From Bacteroidaceae bacterium (GTDB lineage: Bacteria > Bacteroidota > Bacteroidia > Bacteroidales > Bacteroidaceae), in assembly GCA_017516885.1 (NCBI GenBank), contig JAFXAR010000068.1, positions 1 through 38,288 on the forward strand: DNA of 38,288 nucleotides, written 5' to 3'. This document shows positions 1 to 8,866 of this stretch, piece after piece. The first letter of the stretch is position 1; every line of letters starts with the position of its first letter. The position numbers and the translations under genes are program-made. Under the pieces are notes generated by a model, which ran no database searches, was not told where the DNA came from, and worked only from the letters and a program-made list of their open reading frames with translations.

Positions 1-132
1 AATTTAACGGTGCCGGTTAAAGAAATTACCTGTGCTTATCATTGCGCAATTGTTCATCACGACAGAGCGAAGCGACGAGGGGTCTGTTTTTTTATTACAA
101 CCGCAAATATTTTGCTAACCCACACCTTTTTT
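1..132. other. Intergenic DNA at the window edge
   Basis: No credible gene is seen here. The stretch holds a small imperfect hairpin (TTTAAC at 3-8 with GTTAAA at 16-21), a perfect 10-bp palindrome ATTGCGCAAT at 41-50, and a run of seven to eight T near 87-94 that follows only a weak 4-bp stem (CAGA/TCTG). It may be the 3' region of the minus-strand run that ends with the L,D-transpeptidase, but no convincing terminator can be drawn. Confidence 0.4.
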
Positions 133-238
133 CTACTGAGCCGCCTCTTTTCTAAAGTTTTCTCTCTGTAGTGCCGGCTGCTCCATAAAGGCTGTCAAGC
201 ATCTCATCCATGCTGTTTACATTGGGGTTCGCTTTCAT
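133..238 (-). pseudogene. Remnant of a HigA/XRE-type antitoxin N-terminus (truncated, frameshifted)
   Basis: From an ATG at 238-236 the minus strand reads 28 codons (MKANPNVNSMDEMLDSLYGA, then AGTTERKL) to a TAG at 154-152. If the GAGAGA run near 164-169 had one more GA, the frame would continue E-R-E-N-F-R-K-E-A-A-Q before a TAG at 135-133. That composite resembles from memory the N-terminus of small Bacteroidales helix-turn-helix antitoxins (start, a MDELLD..YG..GT.ER..F..EA block, then the HTH). The HTH itself is missing, and no RelE/HigB-like toxin is visible beside it. It lies just downstream of the L,D-transpeptidase, on the same strand. It could be a chance short frame; the family match is inference. 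Confidence 0.35.
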
Positions 239-258
239 AATGCCTTTTTTTGCTCCTT

Positions 259-738
259 CTATTCCGTTATTTCATCCTTTTCAATTCTCACCGGCATGCC
301 GTTGTAGCAGTAGCGGTAGAGTTTCTTTATATCCTCGTTCCTGAGCCTTACGCATCCTTCGCTGCTGCGTGTGCCTATGCTTTCGGGGAATATTGTGCCG
401 TGTATGCCTATGTCGTTGAACCCCGGGACGTTCAGCCTGAAGAACAGCGGGCCGTATGCGCCTTTGCGCATTCCTTTTCCGTCGCCAAAGTCATGCTTCC
501 ACGATGTTGCATCGTACATCATCTTAATCTTGAAATCGCCTTCGGGGGTCTTGAAGTCGCCAATTTCTGTCTTGTTGCCAAAATTCTTGCCGCATGAAAT
601 GGGACAGCGGAATATTGTGTCGTTCCTGTCGTTGACAACATAGAGCTGCAAGGCTTTCTTTGATACTATTATGCGGTTGCCTGCGGCTGCAAGCATGGGC
701 AATGCGAGCATTGCCATGAGAATCAGTTTTCTGTACAT
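259..738 (-). CDS. Secreted L,D-transpeptidase (YkuD domain)
   Basis: A 159-residue protein with an N-terminal hydrophobic signal (about residues 4-19, ending LAAAG). The YkuD catalytic signature is clear: H113 in GIHGT and C129 in SSEGCVRL, with R131 two residues later. Such enzymes form 3-3 cross-links in peptidoglycan or attach proteins to it, acting in the periplasm; the cysteine is the nucleophile. The protein is almost only the catalytic domain, short for the family, with no LysM or other binding domain. It lies 47 bases after the sprA stop on the same strand, so it may be the last working gene of a ruvA-sprA-ldt transcript; no promoter was recognised in the gap. Annotation as YkuD is secure; substrate and cross-link type are not visible. 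Confidence 0.9.
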   Translation of the reverse strand: MYRKLILMAMLALPMLAAAGNRIIVSKKALQLYVVNDRNDTIFRCPISCGKNFGNKTEIGDFKTPEGDFKIKMMYDATSWKHDFGDGKGMRKGAYGPLFFRLNVPGFNDIGIHGTIFPESIGTRSSEGCVRLRNEDIKKLYRYCYNGMPVRIEKDEITE

Positions 739-785
739 GGGGTTATGTGGCTTCTATAAGAAAATTAAACGGCTTCTATGATGCA

Positions 786-3700
786 TTATCTTGTCAATGA
801 GAACTTCATGCTTATGCCAAAGTCGGTGGTGGTAGTTGGATACGAGCTTGTTGATATAAGCGGTATTGTCTTCTGCCTGTCAAAATAGAGGCTGAAGGTA
901 AGCATCTTGCTGTAGGCGTAGTCGGCGGTAACAGAGTAGTTGAACGACTTGTTTCCGCTTGTTGCCTGGGTTGTGCCCTTGTCAATGCTGCGGCAGATTG
1001 ACGATGTGTTCCTGAATGAGAAGTCGGCGCGTATGTTTATGTCGTTGCCGCTGCTCTTCTTATCCTTGCTGGCTTTCTTGCCGCCGCCGAAAGGCTTGAA
1101 GTTTAGAATCTTGTAACCTACGTTGAAGGCTATTTCCTGGGAGTATGTCTCAACCATCTGTATTGCGGTGAGACTCAGGTTCAGCACTCTTGACTGAATG
1201 AACTTGCCGCCTACTGTAATATTGTTGTTGGTGGTTACGTCAAGGCCGATGAGCGGAGAGAAACTTTCGTTTATCGACACTGTGTTTATGTTGTAGCGGC
1301 TGCTTGGCACAGGCGCTCCGGTTGTTGTGCTGTTTACGAAGCCTATGCCCTTGGTGTACTCCATGTAGGTGGCGTATGTGCTGTATGAACCTACTGCATA
1401 TACGCTCTTGTAGCCGTGCTCAATGTTAACGCTCTTGAACCATTTTTTGAAGAGCTCTAATTTTGACAGGCCCGAATACTTTATTTTCCAGTTAGGAAGC
1501 ATGCGCAGCATTGACGGGAATATGCCGTTGCCTCCTCCGCCGGTGTATGCGTCAAGGAATGCGGGAATCATAACATCGGCCGAATATTTGTCTACTCCGC
1601 CGTTTGCGGGGTCATATATCTGTCCGGCAAGAGCGCTTGATTCCGGGTAGCGTGTTCCCTCGTACTTCTTCTCTATCTGCTGGCGGTAGGTTTCAAGATT
1701 GCCGGTAAATTTGTCAAATACATCCGACTGGTAGTTGTTGTCGGCGCTTCCGCCGCCGAATGAATTGCCTATGCTGATGGTTGTCATTGAGAAACCGCCG
1801 GTTTCGTTTGTTGGCATGCCGTCGTACATGAACTGTATGCTCTTGCTCCTGTTTCTGGTCCAGCTTGCGTTGAGGTCAATCTTGAAGTCCTTTGCCGGCT
1901 CAAGCGTAACGCGCACCTGAAGGTCCTCGGCTGCGGTGGTCGATGCCTGTGAAGAGACGCTGTCGTTCTTCAGCAGCCAGTTGCGCCTGTGGGCTTTGTT
2001 TAAGAAGTCGTCGTTGATGAATCCGAACGCAAAGTCTAATCCCGGGGCATATACTCCGTCGGTCTTGTTCTGTCCGAATATGTCGCCGGCGCTTGGCATG
2101 AAGCCCGGAAGGTTCATGGCGTAAGCATTGGTGTAGGTGAGCGAGATGTTGCGCACAAGCATGAGCGCCCTTGTGGGGTACTGCATTATTTTAGCGAACT
2201 TGCCTCTTTCGCTACTGCTTTCCTTTGCTGTAATGGTTACTTTTACGCTTATGCTGTCATTGTTCTTTATGAGTATGCTGTTCTCGTCAATAACCTTGAA
2301 TTTCAGCTTGTACTTCTCGCCCGATTTTGTCCGTGCTGCCACTTCGAGTTTCTTGTTCTTCAGATTATGCTTCAGGGTTACGGTTGTATCGGTTTTCAGC
2401 CTAATCTCTTTGCTGAATGGCTTTGGTTTCTTTACCTTTGGCTTTCTTGTCTTGCTTGCGCTCTTTTTGCTTCCTCCGGCAAAGCGCTTGTTGGTCTCTT
2501 CAAGGTAGGGAACAATGTTGTATAGCTTTTCAAGGTTCATTGTTGCCTTGAGTGTCACATTTCTCTTGTTTGAAATGTTGTTGCCGAAGTTCACTCCTCC
2601 GACGCTGTTGCCGCGCTGCCAGTTATATGTAGCAGAGTAGTTTGCATCGGCAGTGAGCCACTCGAATATAGGCAGTTTGTTCAGCGGCAGGGTGTACGAT
2701 GCCGTGAAGTTCTGCTGGTAGCCCAATGGGCGCCCCAGATTTCTGAGGCTTGTCTTTACGGAATCCTTCCATATTTCATACTCGTTGGGGTAGCGGTCCT
2801 TGTTTACCGGCAGGAACGGCTCTTCAACCTCGGCGTTTGTTCCGGTGCTGAGGCTCATTCTGAGGTTTGTTGTGGGGTCCCATTTGATTGAGAAGGAGCG
2901 GTTCCAGTAGAACTGCTGCGAGAATGTGAGCGGAATCTCCTCGCCGCCTGCAATGGCGTTGAGGTCTCGTCTTTGCAGTTCGTGGTATGTTCGTGTTATG
3001 TCGGTATTAAACGACAGTGTCTGCGGCAATGGGTTTACTCCCCATTCCTTCATTATCTTGAGCCACTTTGACTTGCTCTTTATCTTCTCAAAAGGCTTGA
3101 TTGTCTTTATGGGGCTTGAGTAGTTGTATGATGCCGATGCCTTCCAGTTGAGCCTGTTCTCCCAGCTTACTGTGCTTCCGCTGTTCTTGGTGCTTGCATG
3201 TGAGAAACTGAAACTGAAGTTTGCCGGGTCGTAGGGCATAGGTGTCTTGCTCTTGATGTTTATCTTGGCATTGCTGACACTGAAGTTGCGCATCACAGAA
3301 CGCACCTCGGCGATATTCTTCAAGGAGTCTCTGCTTGCACCCTGGTATGTGTCAAGCACATCGTCGAGCAGAAGGTCTGTGTCAAACGGACTGTAGAGCG
3401 GAGATGTTACCTCTTCGGTGTATGAATAGTATGTGGGCAGGGAGAGCTTGAACGATTCGGGGAAGAAGCGTCCAAAGTCCAGTGTTCCTGTAAGAGAGTA
3501 GCGGTAGTAGTCGTCAGTGCGGCGCGATGCGAGCTTGTCCTCAAGGCCGCCGAATCCTGCGGTTTCTATTTTTCCTTGCGCTGCAAATGAACCAATGTCG
3601 CTCAGCTTTATGTTAAGGTTGCCCTGTGCAGCCCAGCCGCTCTTGTTGTTGAAGCCGAGCAGCCTCATCTCATTTACCCAGACTGTTGCCGACTTTGTTC

Positions 3701-6700
3701 CGGCGCTGTTGTTGCGCACGCCAATCATCATCACCTTTATCTGCCCAACCGAAGGGCTTCCCACAATGCTTATTCTGTTTTTCGGCGTCTCTTCGTCATA
3801 TTCGCTGTAGATTGTGGTGTTCGTAACGCCTTCGGAGTTGCTGTTGCGCAGCGCGTTGCGCTTAACCTTGATATTCGTGAGCTTGCTCAGCGGAATGTCA
3901 ATCATGTTCTCCTGCGGCCACACGAGGGCTGCGGCAGAACTGCTGTTGCCGTCGTAAGAGCCGTGCGGAGTAATGGCCAGAGGCACTTCGTATTCATAGT
4001 AGTTGCTCTTGTAGTCCGAACCCAAGCGTATGAACAGCGACAGGTCGTTGTCCTTGAGCTCGCTTGCCTCGAATTCGGGCGCTTCGGCGTGTATGTATAA
4101 TTGTATGCGCTCATACTGGCGTATATCAAGATTGCTCTTCTTGTACACGGCGCGCGACTCCTTGCTGCCAAGATTGTTTACGTTGAGCGACAGTGCCTGC
4201 TCGTTGTCCTGGCGCAGCTGTGGCTGGCTCGGGTCAATAATTCGGGTTATTCCAGGAGGCAGTACATAGTTTACCGGCTTTCTGTCGCCATGCTCCTCAA
4301 TGCTTACAGCCGATGTAGTGAACTCGCCCGACACCGTGGGGGCGGTATTCTGCTTTGAGGCAATTGGCTGCAGGTAGGGCCTCCAGTCGCCGCGCACCAG
4401 CTGCATGGTTGCAAAGCGCAGGGTGATGGGCTTGCTGAACTGCGTCATGTACATGCGGATGAAGCGTATTGAGGTAAAGTCGCGTATGCTTCCCACCGCT
4501 TTCTCATACTCGTCTATGGGGATGCGGAACTTATACCAGTTTACGCTTTCGGTATTTCCGTTGCGCAGCTTGGTTGTTACTGTGCGCTTGTCGGTTATGT
4601 AGTTCTTGCCTACCTGCATCTCGTCGGGTCGGAGCGAGATTCTGTACTGGAAGAAATTCTCATACTCGTCCATTGTGAAGTCCTGGTTGGCATCTTCAAT
4701 GTCGGGAGTGGTTTTTGCTGCGCTGCTGAAGTTCTCGCCCGATGATGAGGGGGAGTTGCCCTCGGTGTTATTGTAATATTTGTAGCGCTCAATGATGCTG
4801 CGCTGTGCTGCATCGTAGTCTCCTCCTCTGAAGTAGTGGTAGTTGTCACCGGCCGGGTCGGCTGCTATGCTGTCGTAGACTTCGGGGCGCACTATGCCTT
4901 TTATGGTTTCGAGATAGTTTTTGTATGTGGGGAACTCTGCCTCGTCCTCGCTGCTTAGTCCGTTAAGTCCCACATCCTGCTGCTTGCGGCTGTCGTTATT
5001 GTTGTCGAACGCATATACAAGGCTGGCCGTTGTGGGTGTCCGTCCCCACACGGTTTCTTCAAATTCGTAGGAGTTGCTGCTTGCAGGCAGGCCGTTCTCA
5101 AAGAACTTCTTGCCGTCCTTGAGAATATCCTCCGACACCTCTCCCAAATTGAAATAGAGGTCGCCGCCCATATTCATTTGGTCATAGATGAACGGGTCGA
5201 GCATCCAGAATTCAATGTACTGGATGTTTGCGCTCTCAAAGTCAGTTGTTGTCAGCTGCCGCGTAATGCCGCCCCAGCGCTTTTCGGGGCTGTTGAGATG
5301 TCCGTTGATGTCCAGATTTGTATCAAGGTTGTACGGACCGCGCTCGTTAGGATAGTATGTGACGTCAAACAGCGAAAGGGTTGACGATTCGCCGTAAGTC
5401 GATTCCTTGTTGGGGTATAGCTCGCGCTCGTATACCTCACGAACATAGTGGTTCGACAACTGCTCAATGTCGCTTTTTATATGCGCCGGAGTAAGTGACG
5501 AACTGCGGCGGGTGAACAGCGGGTCAATGGTGTACCAGCTTATTCGCGCGCGGTCGTAACCAGTGCGTATGTCATTGGTAAGGCTGCTTCCCGGCATTCC
5601 GTGGGGGATGGCGGCGAGCATCCATTGCGAGGGGGACTTTATATCTATTCCGTTCTCGGTGTTCTCAAAGTCATCAATGTACGAGGCTTCGCTCTGCACC
5701 TCGCTTGATGTTCCTGCCTCTAACTTGGCAAACTCTGCGCTGAAGTTTATTGATGATGGCGCAGTGCAGCTGAGGAATGGCAGCCTGTCAATCATATTAG
5801 TCAGCCATTGGCTCTCCTTTTTCCAGCTCAAATTGAAGCCCCAGATGAAGTTCTGCAGCGGTTCAGAACCCATATCCACTTTTGAGGTCAGAGGCTTTTC
5901 GGAAAGCGACATGAATGTACCTCCGAACTTGAAGTCGTCCGAAAAGTCATATTTCCAGTTGAGGCCGAGCACCGTCTTGCGCTGCATGTTGAAGAGGGTG
6001 TTGCTCTCAAGCGACACCTGTACGTTAGTGCCGGCATCAATTATGTTCTGGTTTAATATGGTAACTGTTCCGGCCGAGTAGTCTACCTGATAGTCGCTGT
6101 TCTCCACAAGCGTGACGCCGCCTGCGGTAACCACAACCGAACCGCGAGGTATGTTTGTTGAACCGGTCTGTATTACGTTGGCTGCCGAGCCTGTGTATTC
6201 TCCTATGAGGTAGAACTTGTCCTTTTCGGCAATCTGCTTTGCTACGGTCTTGGTAGAATCATACAGCTCCTCAAAAACATATTTGTCGGCAAGCAGGCCG
6301 TTGCCTATTTTTTCTCTGAGGTAATTGCCGAACGGTTCTACAGATGGAAAGAAGATGCGCCCCGATGTGGCATCAACCGTGTATCCCTGGATAAAGTCAA
6401 ATATTCCGTTGGGATTCTCTTTGCTGTTGTTGCTGTCAAGACGGTCGAGCCCGAGCATCTGCAGAAGGCTTTTGCTCTTGAGCTCCTGTTCGGGCAGATA
6501 GGTGATATTAGTGCCCAGACTGTCGCTGGCATAATATATATCGAGCTTAAAGTCGTTCTCCTTGAGGTTGCGTGTGCCGAGCGAATAGACGTTCTTCATC
6601 ATGAGGTCCCAGCATCCGTTCTTGGGCGAGCATGCGTTTGGCTTTAGGAGCTTTACGAAGAGCGTAGTCTTTGACTCCTTTACGTCGTTTGAGAATTCGC

Positions 6701-8159
6701 CCACCTGATAGGTCTGTCCGCCGTAGGTGTACTCGTAAGCAACGGCAAGCACCTCATCGGCACGCAATGGGGTCTTGAGCGAAATGAATCCCAAGGCATT
6801 GTTGAGCGTGTACTCGCTTGCAGAGAGCAGGCGGGCATTTGACAGTTTCTCATAATCCAGTCCGCCGTTTATTCCCTCAATGCTGCCCAGCACATTGTTT
6901 ACCTGGTCAATATCCCTTATTGCTGAGTAGGTGCTGTTCATTTGCGAATAGAGGTTGTTCGACTCGTTCGCCGGCAGCTGCATTCCGCTGCCCGACCACA
7001 TGCTGTTGCTGATGCGCCGGTTTTCGGCAATATCGGTAAAGGCAACTATGTTTCGCGGATTGTTGTAGTCGCTGGTTTTGTTTGTAACCCACACCTCAAT
7101 GCGGTTTATGGTTACGCCCGACAGGATTGTGGGCAGCTGCGACATTGAGCGGTCATAATTGTCGCGGAAGTAGTGGGCGAGGAAAAAGTGCTTGTTCTCG
7201 TCGTAGTTAGTGACCTCAATCTCAAATGTTGTGAGCTGGGTGCCGCCCTTTGAGCTTACTACGTTGGTGTTTGAGGTTTTTTGCGATATTACCGTCTGCA
7301 GAGAGAGCTTGCCGAACTGAAAATCGGCCCTTAGGCCAAAGAGTGACGATGCTCCCTTGATGAGGCTTGAATTTGTCGGGAATGTGACATTTCCCGCCTC
7401 AAGCAGCTTGATTACTTCATCCTCCTTGCCTTCATACTTCAGGTTAATCTTCTTGGCATCGTAACTGAACGTGGCCTCTGTGTTGTAATTGAAGTCCATG
7501 TTCATCTTGTCGCCTACGCTGCCGCGCATGTTCAGGTTTATCTTTTCGTCAAAATCAAAGCTGTTGGTGCTGCGGCTGCGCGAAGGAAGCGAGGGGTTGT
7601 CGGTGCTCTGAAATGAATATCCAATCTTCAGCTCGGCATTTCCCTGCGTCTTTATGCGCACTCCTCCCGGGCCGAATATCTTTTCGGCCGGGCCGAGGTC
7701 AAAGTGCATGTCGGTAAAGTCGAACTTGTCCTTTTTCTTTGCGTTTTGCCACTCCTCGTTGCCCTTGTTCCTGAAGTAGCTCTGCATTTGGCTCTTTTCG
7801 TGCCATAGCGAATATTCCTCTCTGTTGAGCAGGAGAGGGGTGCCCAGTATATGGCTGCTGCCTAACCTTGTTGCAATGGTGTAGGTGCTGTCGTTCTCGT
7901 TGTAGAGGGTGTCGGTAACAATGTTCTGCGGGTTCTTTAGGTCAAGGGCGTGGCGTCTGAGGCCGTCTACATTGTCGGGAACTGTCTTTGCAATGGGGTA
8001 GCGTGCCGGTATTGTGTCTTTTGCGGCGCGCTGCGCCTGTCGCGCAGTCCTTCTTTCGCGGGCGTTCTTTCGTATTGAATCGGAGCGCATACTGCCCTGC
8101 GCAAATATTCCAATACTTGCGAGGAGAATGAATGCCAGTGTCAGTATGCTTCTCTGCAT
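786..8159 (-). CDS. sprA: SprA/Sov, outer-membrane translocon of the type 9 secretion system
   Basis: A 2457-residue protein with a signal peptide (residues 1-21, ending IFAQG). SprA is the giant 36-strand outer-membrane barrel through which T9SS cargo leaves the cell. The N-terminal third has the family's recognisable block (about residues 195-360: DFDEKINLNMRG, DMNFNYNT-like strands, GNVTFPTNSSLIKGA, then FGLRADFQFGKL), repeated beta-strand patterns follow to the end, and the last residues (TTDFGISMKFSLTR) form a terminal aromatic beta strand. Length fits full SprA (about 2,300-2,500). The start (MQRSILTLAF) gives a proper signal peptide. It lies 14 bases after ruvA, an arrangement suggesting cotranscription. 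The frame is intact. Other T9SS genes (porK-N, porV, sprE/T) are not in the window. Confidence 0.95.
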   Translation of the reverse strand: MQRSILTLAFILLASIGIFAQGSMRSDSIRKNARERRTARQAQRAAKDTIPARYPIAKTVPDNVDGLRRHALDLKNPQNIVTDTLYNENDSTYTIATRLGSSHILGTPLLLNREEYSLWHEKSQMQSYFRNKGNEEWQNAKKKDKFDFTDMHFDLGPAEKIFGPGGVRIKTQGNAELKIGYSFQSTDNPSLPSRSRSTNSFDFDEKINLNMRGSVGDKMNMDFNYNTEATFSYDAKKINLKYEGKEDEVIKLLEAGNVTFPTNSSLIKGASSLFGLRADFQFGKLSLQTVISQKTSNTNVVSSKGGTQLTTFEIEVTNYDENKHFFLAHYFRDNYDRSMSQLPTILSGVTINRIEVWVTNKTSDYNNPRNIVAFTDIAENRRISNSMWSGSGMQLPANESNNLYSQMNSTYSAIRDIDQVNNVLGSIEGINGGLDYEKLSNARLLSASEYTLNNALGFISLKTPLRADEVLAVAYEYTYGGQTYQVGEFSNDVKESKTTLFVKLLKPNACSPKNGCWDLMMKNVYSLGTRNLKENDFKLDIYYASDSLGTNITYLPEQELKSKSLLQMLGLDRLDSNNSKENPNGIFDFIQGYTVDATSGRIFFPSVEPFGNYLREKIGNGLLADKYVFEELYDSTKTVAKQIAEKDKFYLIGEYTGSAANVIQTGSTNIPRGSVVVTAGGVTLVENSDYQVDYSAGTVTILNQNIIDAGTNVQVSLESNTLFNMQRKTVLGLNWKYDFSDDFKFGGTFMSLSEKPLTSKVDMGSEPLQNFIWGFNLSWKKESQWLTNMIDRLPFLSCTAPSSINFSAEFAKLEAGTSSEVQSEASYIDDFENTENGIDIKSPSQWMLAAIPHGMPGSSLTNDIRTGYDRARISWYTIDPLFTRRSSSLTPAHIKSDIEQLSNHYVREVYERELYPNKESTYGESSTLSLFDVTYYPNERGPYNLDTNLDINGHLNSPEKRWGGITRQLTTTDFESANIQYIEFWMLDPFIYDQMNMGGDLYFNLGEVSEDILKDGKKFFENGLPASSNSYEFEETVWGRTPTTASLVYAFDNNNDSRKQQDVGLNGLSSEDEAEFPTYKNYLETIKGIVRPEVYDSIAADPAGDNYHYFRGGDYDAAQRSIIERYKYYNNTEGNSPSSSGENFSSAAKTTPDIEDANQDFTMDEYENFFQYRISLRPDEMQVGKNYITDKRTVTTKLRNGNTESVNWYKFRIPIDEYEKAVGSIRDFTSIRFIRMYMTQFSKPITLRFATMQLVRGDWRPYLQPIASKQNTAPTVSGEFTTSAVSIEEHGDRKPVNYVLPPGITRIIDPSQPQLRQDNEQALSLNVNNLGSKESRAVYKKSNLDIRQYERIQLYIHAEAPEFEASELKDNDLSLFIRLGSDYKSNYYEYEVPLAITPHGSYDGNSSSAAALVWPQENMIDIPLSKLTNIKVKRNALRNSNSEGVTNTTIYSEYDEETPKNRISIVGSPSVGQIKVMMIGVRNNSAGTKSATVWVNEMRLLGFNNKSGWAAQGNLNIKLSDIGSFAAQGKIETAGFGGLEDKLASRRTDDYYRYSLTGTLDFGRFFPESFKLSLPTYYSYTEEVTSPLYSPFDTDLLLDDVLDTYQGASRDSLKNIAEVRSVMRNFSVSNAKINIKSKTPMPYDPANFSFSFSHASTKNSGSTVSWENRLNWKASASYNYSSPIKTIKPFEKIKSKSKWLKIMKEWGVNPLPQTLSFNTDITRTYHELQRRDLNAIAGGEEIPLTFSQQFYWNRSFSIKWDPTTNLRMSLSTGTNAEVEEPFLPVNKDRYPNEYEIWKDSVKTSLRNLGRPLGYQQNFTASYTLPLNKLPIFEWLTADANYSATYNWQRGNSVGGVNFGNNISNKRNVTLKATMNLEKLYNIVPYLEETNKRFAGGSKKSASKTRKPKVKKPKPFSKEIRLKTDTTVTLKHNLKNKKLEVAARTKSGEKYKLKFKVIDENSILIKNNDSISVKVTITAKESSSERGKFAKIMQYPTRALMLVRNISLTYTNAYAMNLPGFMPSAGDIFGQNKTDGVYAPGLDFAFGFINDDFLNKAHRRNWLLKNDSVSSQASTTAAEDLQVRVTLEPAKDFKIDLNASWTRNRSKSIQFMYDGMPTNETGGFSMTTISIGNSFGGGSADNNYQSDVFDKFTGNLETYRQQIEKKYEGTRYPESSALAGQIYDPANGGVDKYSADVMIPAFLDAYTGGGGNGIFPSMLRMLPNWKIKYSGLSKLELFKKWFKSVNIEHGYKSVYAVGSYSTYATYMEYTKGIGFVNSTTTGAPVPSSRYNINTVSINESFSPLIGLDVTTNNNITVGGKFIQSRVLNLSLTAIQMVETYSQEIAFNVGYKILNFKPFGGGKKASKDKKSSGNDINIRADFSFRNTSSICRSIDKGTTQATSGNKSFNYSVTADYAYSKMLTFSLYFDRQKTIPLISTSSYPTTTTDFGISMKFSLTR

Positions 8160-8173
8160 TTCCTTTTCTTGAA

Positions 8174-8767
8174 TTATAACTGCTTGAGCGCTAGCTTTAT
8201 GAGCTGTTCTATTGTTGCGCCGGGCTCGCTCTTGGCTATTGACTGCACAACCTTGTTTGCTGCCGATACCGGGAATCCCAGCATTGCGAGTGCCTGTACT
8301 GCACCGTCAATGTTGTCGTTGTTTGCTGCTGCAACGGGCGCGCTGATGCCTGATTCGCCGTTATATATTCCGGAAATCTTGTCTTTGAGGTCCACTATAA
8401 GGCGCTGCGCGGTCTTTAGGCCTATGCCTTTGACGCTCTTTATTGCTGTTTCGTTTCCGCTTGCTATGGCATCGCACAGTTCGGTCACGGTGAACGCCGA
8501 CAATATTGTGCGGGCAGTGTTGCCGCCTATGCCTGATACGGAAATAAGCAGCAGGAAGAGCTCGCGTTCCTGCTTGTTGCTGAAGCCGTAAAGCTGGTGG
8601 GTGTCTTCGCGTATTACCTCATATATGAACAGCTTTGCATCCTTTTTCCCCTGCAGAGCGCTGTATGTGTTCAGTGTTATGCTGGTTTCGTAGCCTACGC
8701 CGCAGCACTCTATTATTGCTGTTGCCGGTGTAAGCTCGGCAACCTCTCCCTTCAAGTATTCAATCAT
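8174..8767 (-). CDS. ruvA: Holliday junction branch-migration protein RuvA
   Basis: A 197-residue protein, normal length for RuvA. Residues 1-62 form the OB-fold domain ([12 protein letters not shown], then CCGVGYE). Two helix-hairpin-helix motifs are visible at about 76-90 ([14 protein letters not shown]) and 111-125 ([13 protein letters not shown]); both contact the junction DNA. Residues 150-197 form the small domain III that contacts RuvB ([10 protein letters not shown]). RuvA tetramers hold the four-way junction while RuvB drives migration. It is 99 bases downstream of the ABC transporter stop and 14 bases upstream of sprA. ruvB and ruvC are not nearby, as is common in this phylum. Confidence 0.97.
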   Translation of the reverse strand: MIEYLKGEVAELTPATAIIECCGVGYETSITLNTYSALQGKKDAKLFIYEVIREDTHQLYGFSNKQERELFLLLISVSGIGGNTARTILSAFTVTELCDAIASGNETAIKSVKGIGLKTAQRLIVDLKDKISGIYNGESGISAPVAAANNDNIDGAVQALAMLGFPVSAANKVVQSIAKSEPGATIEQLIKLALKQL

Positions 8768-8866
8768 AGTATGTTTTTTATCTTTTTAGAAACGGAATTT
8801 CTTCTGCTTTATTGTTTGTGCGTCCCATAAATGGCAAATAGCGGTGCTTGCTTTGCCTAAAAGGCG

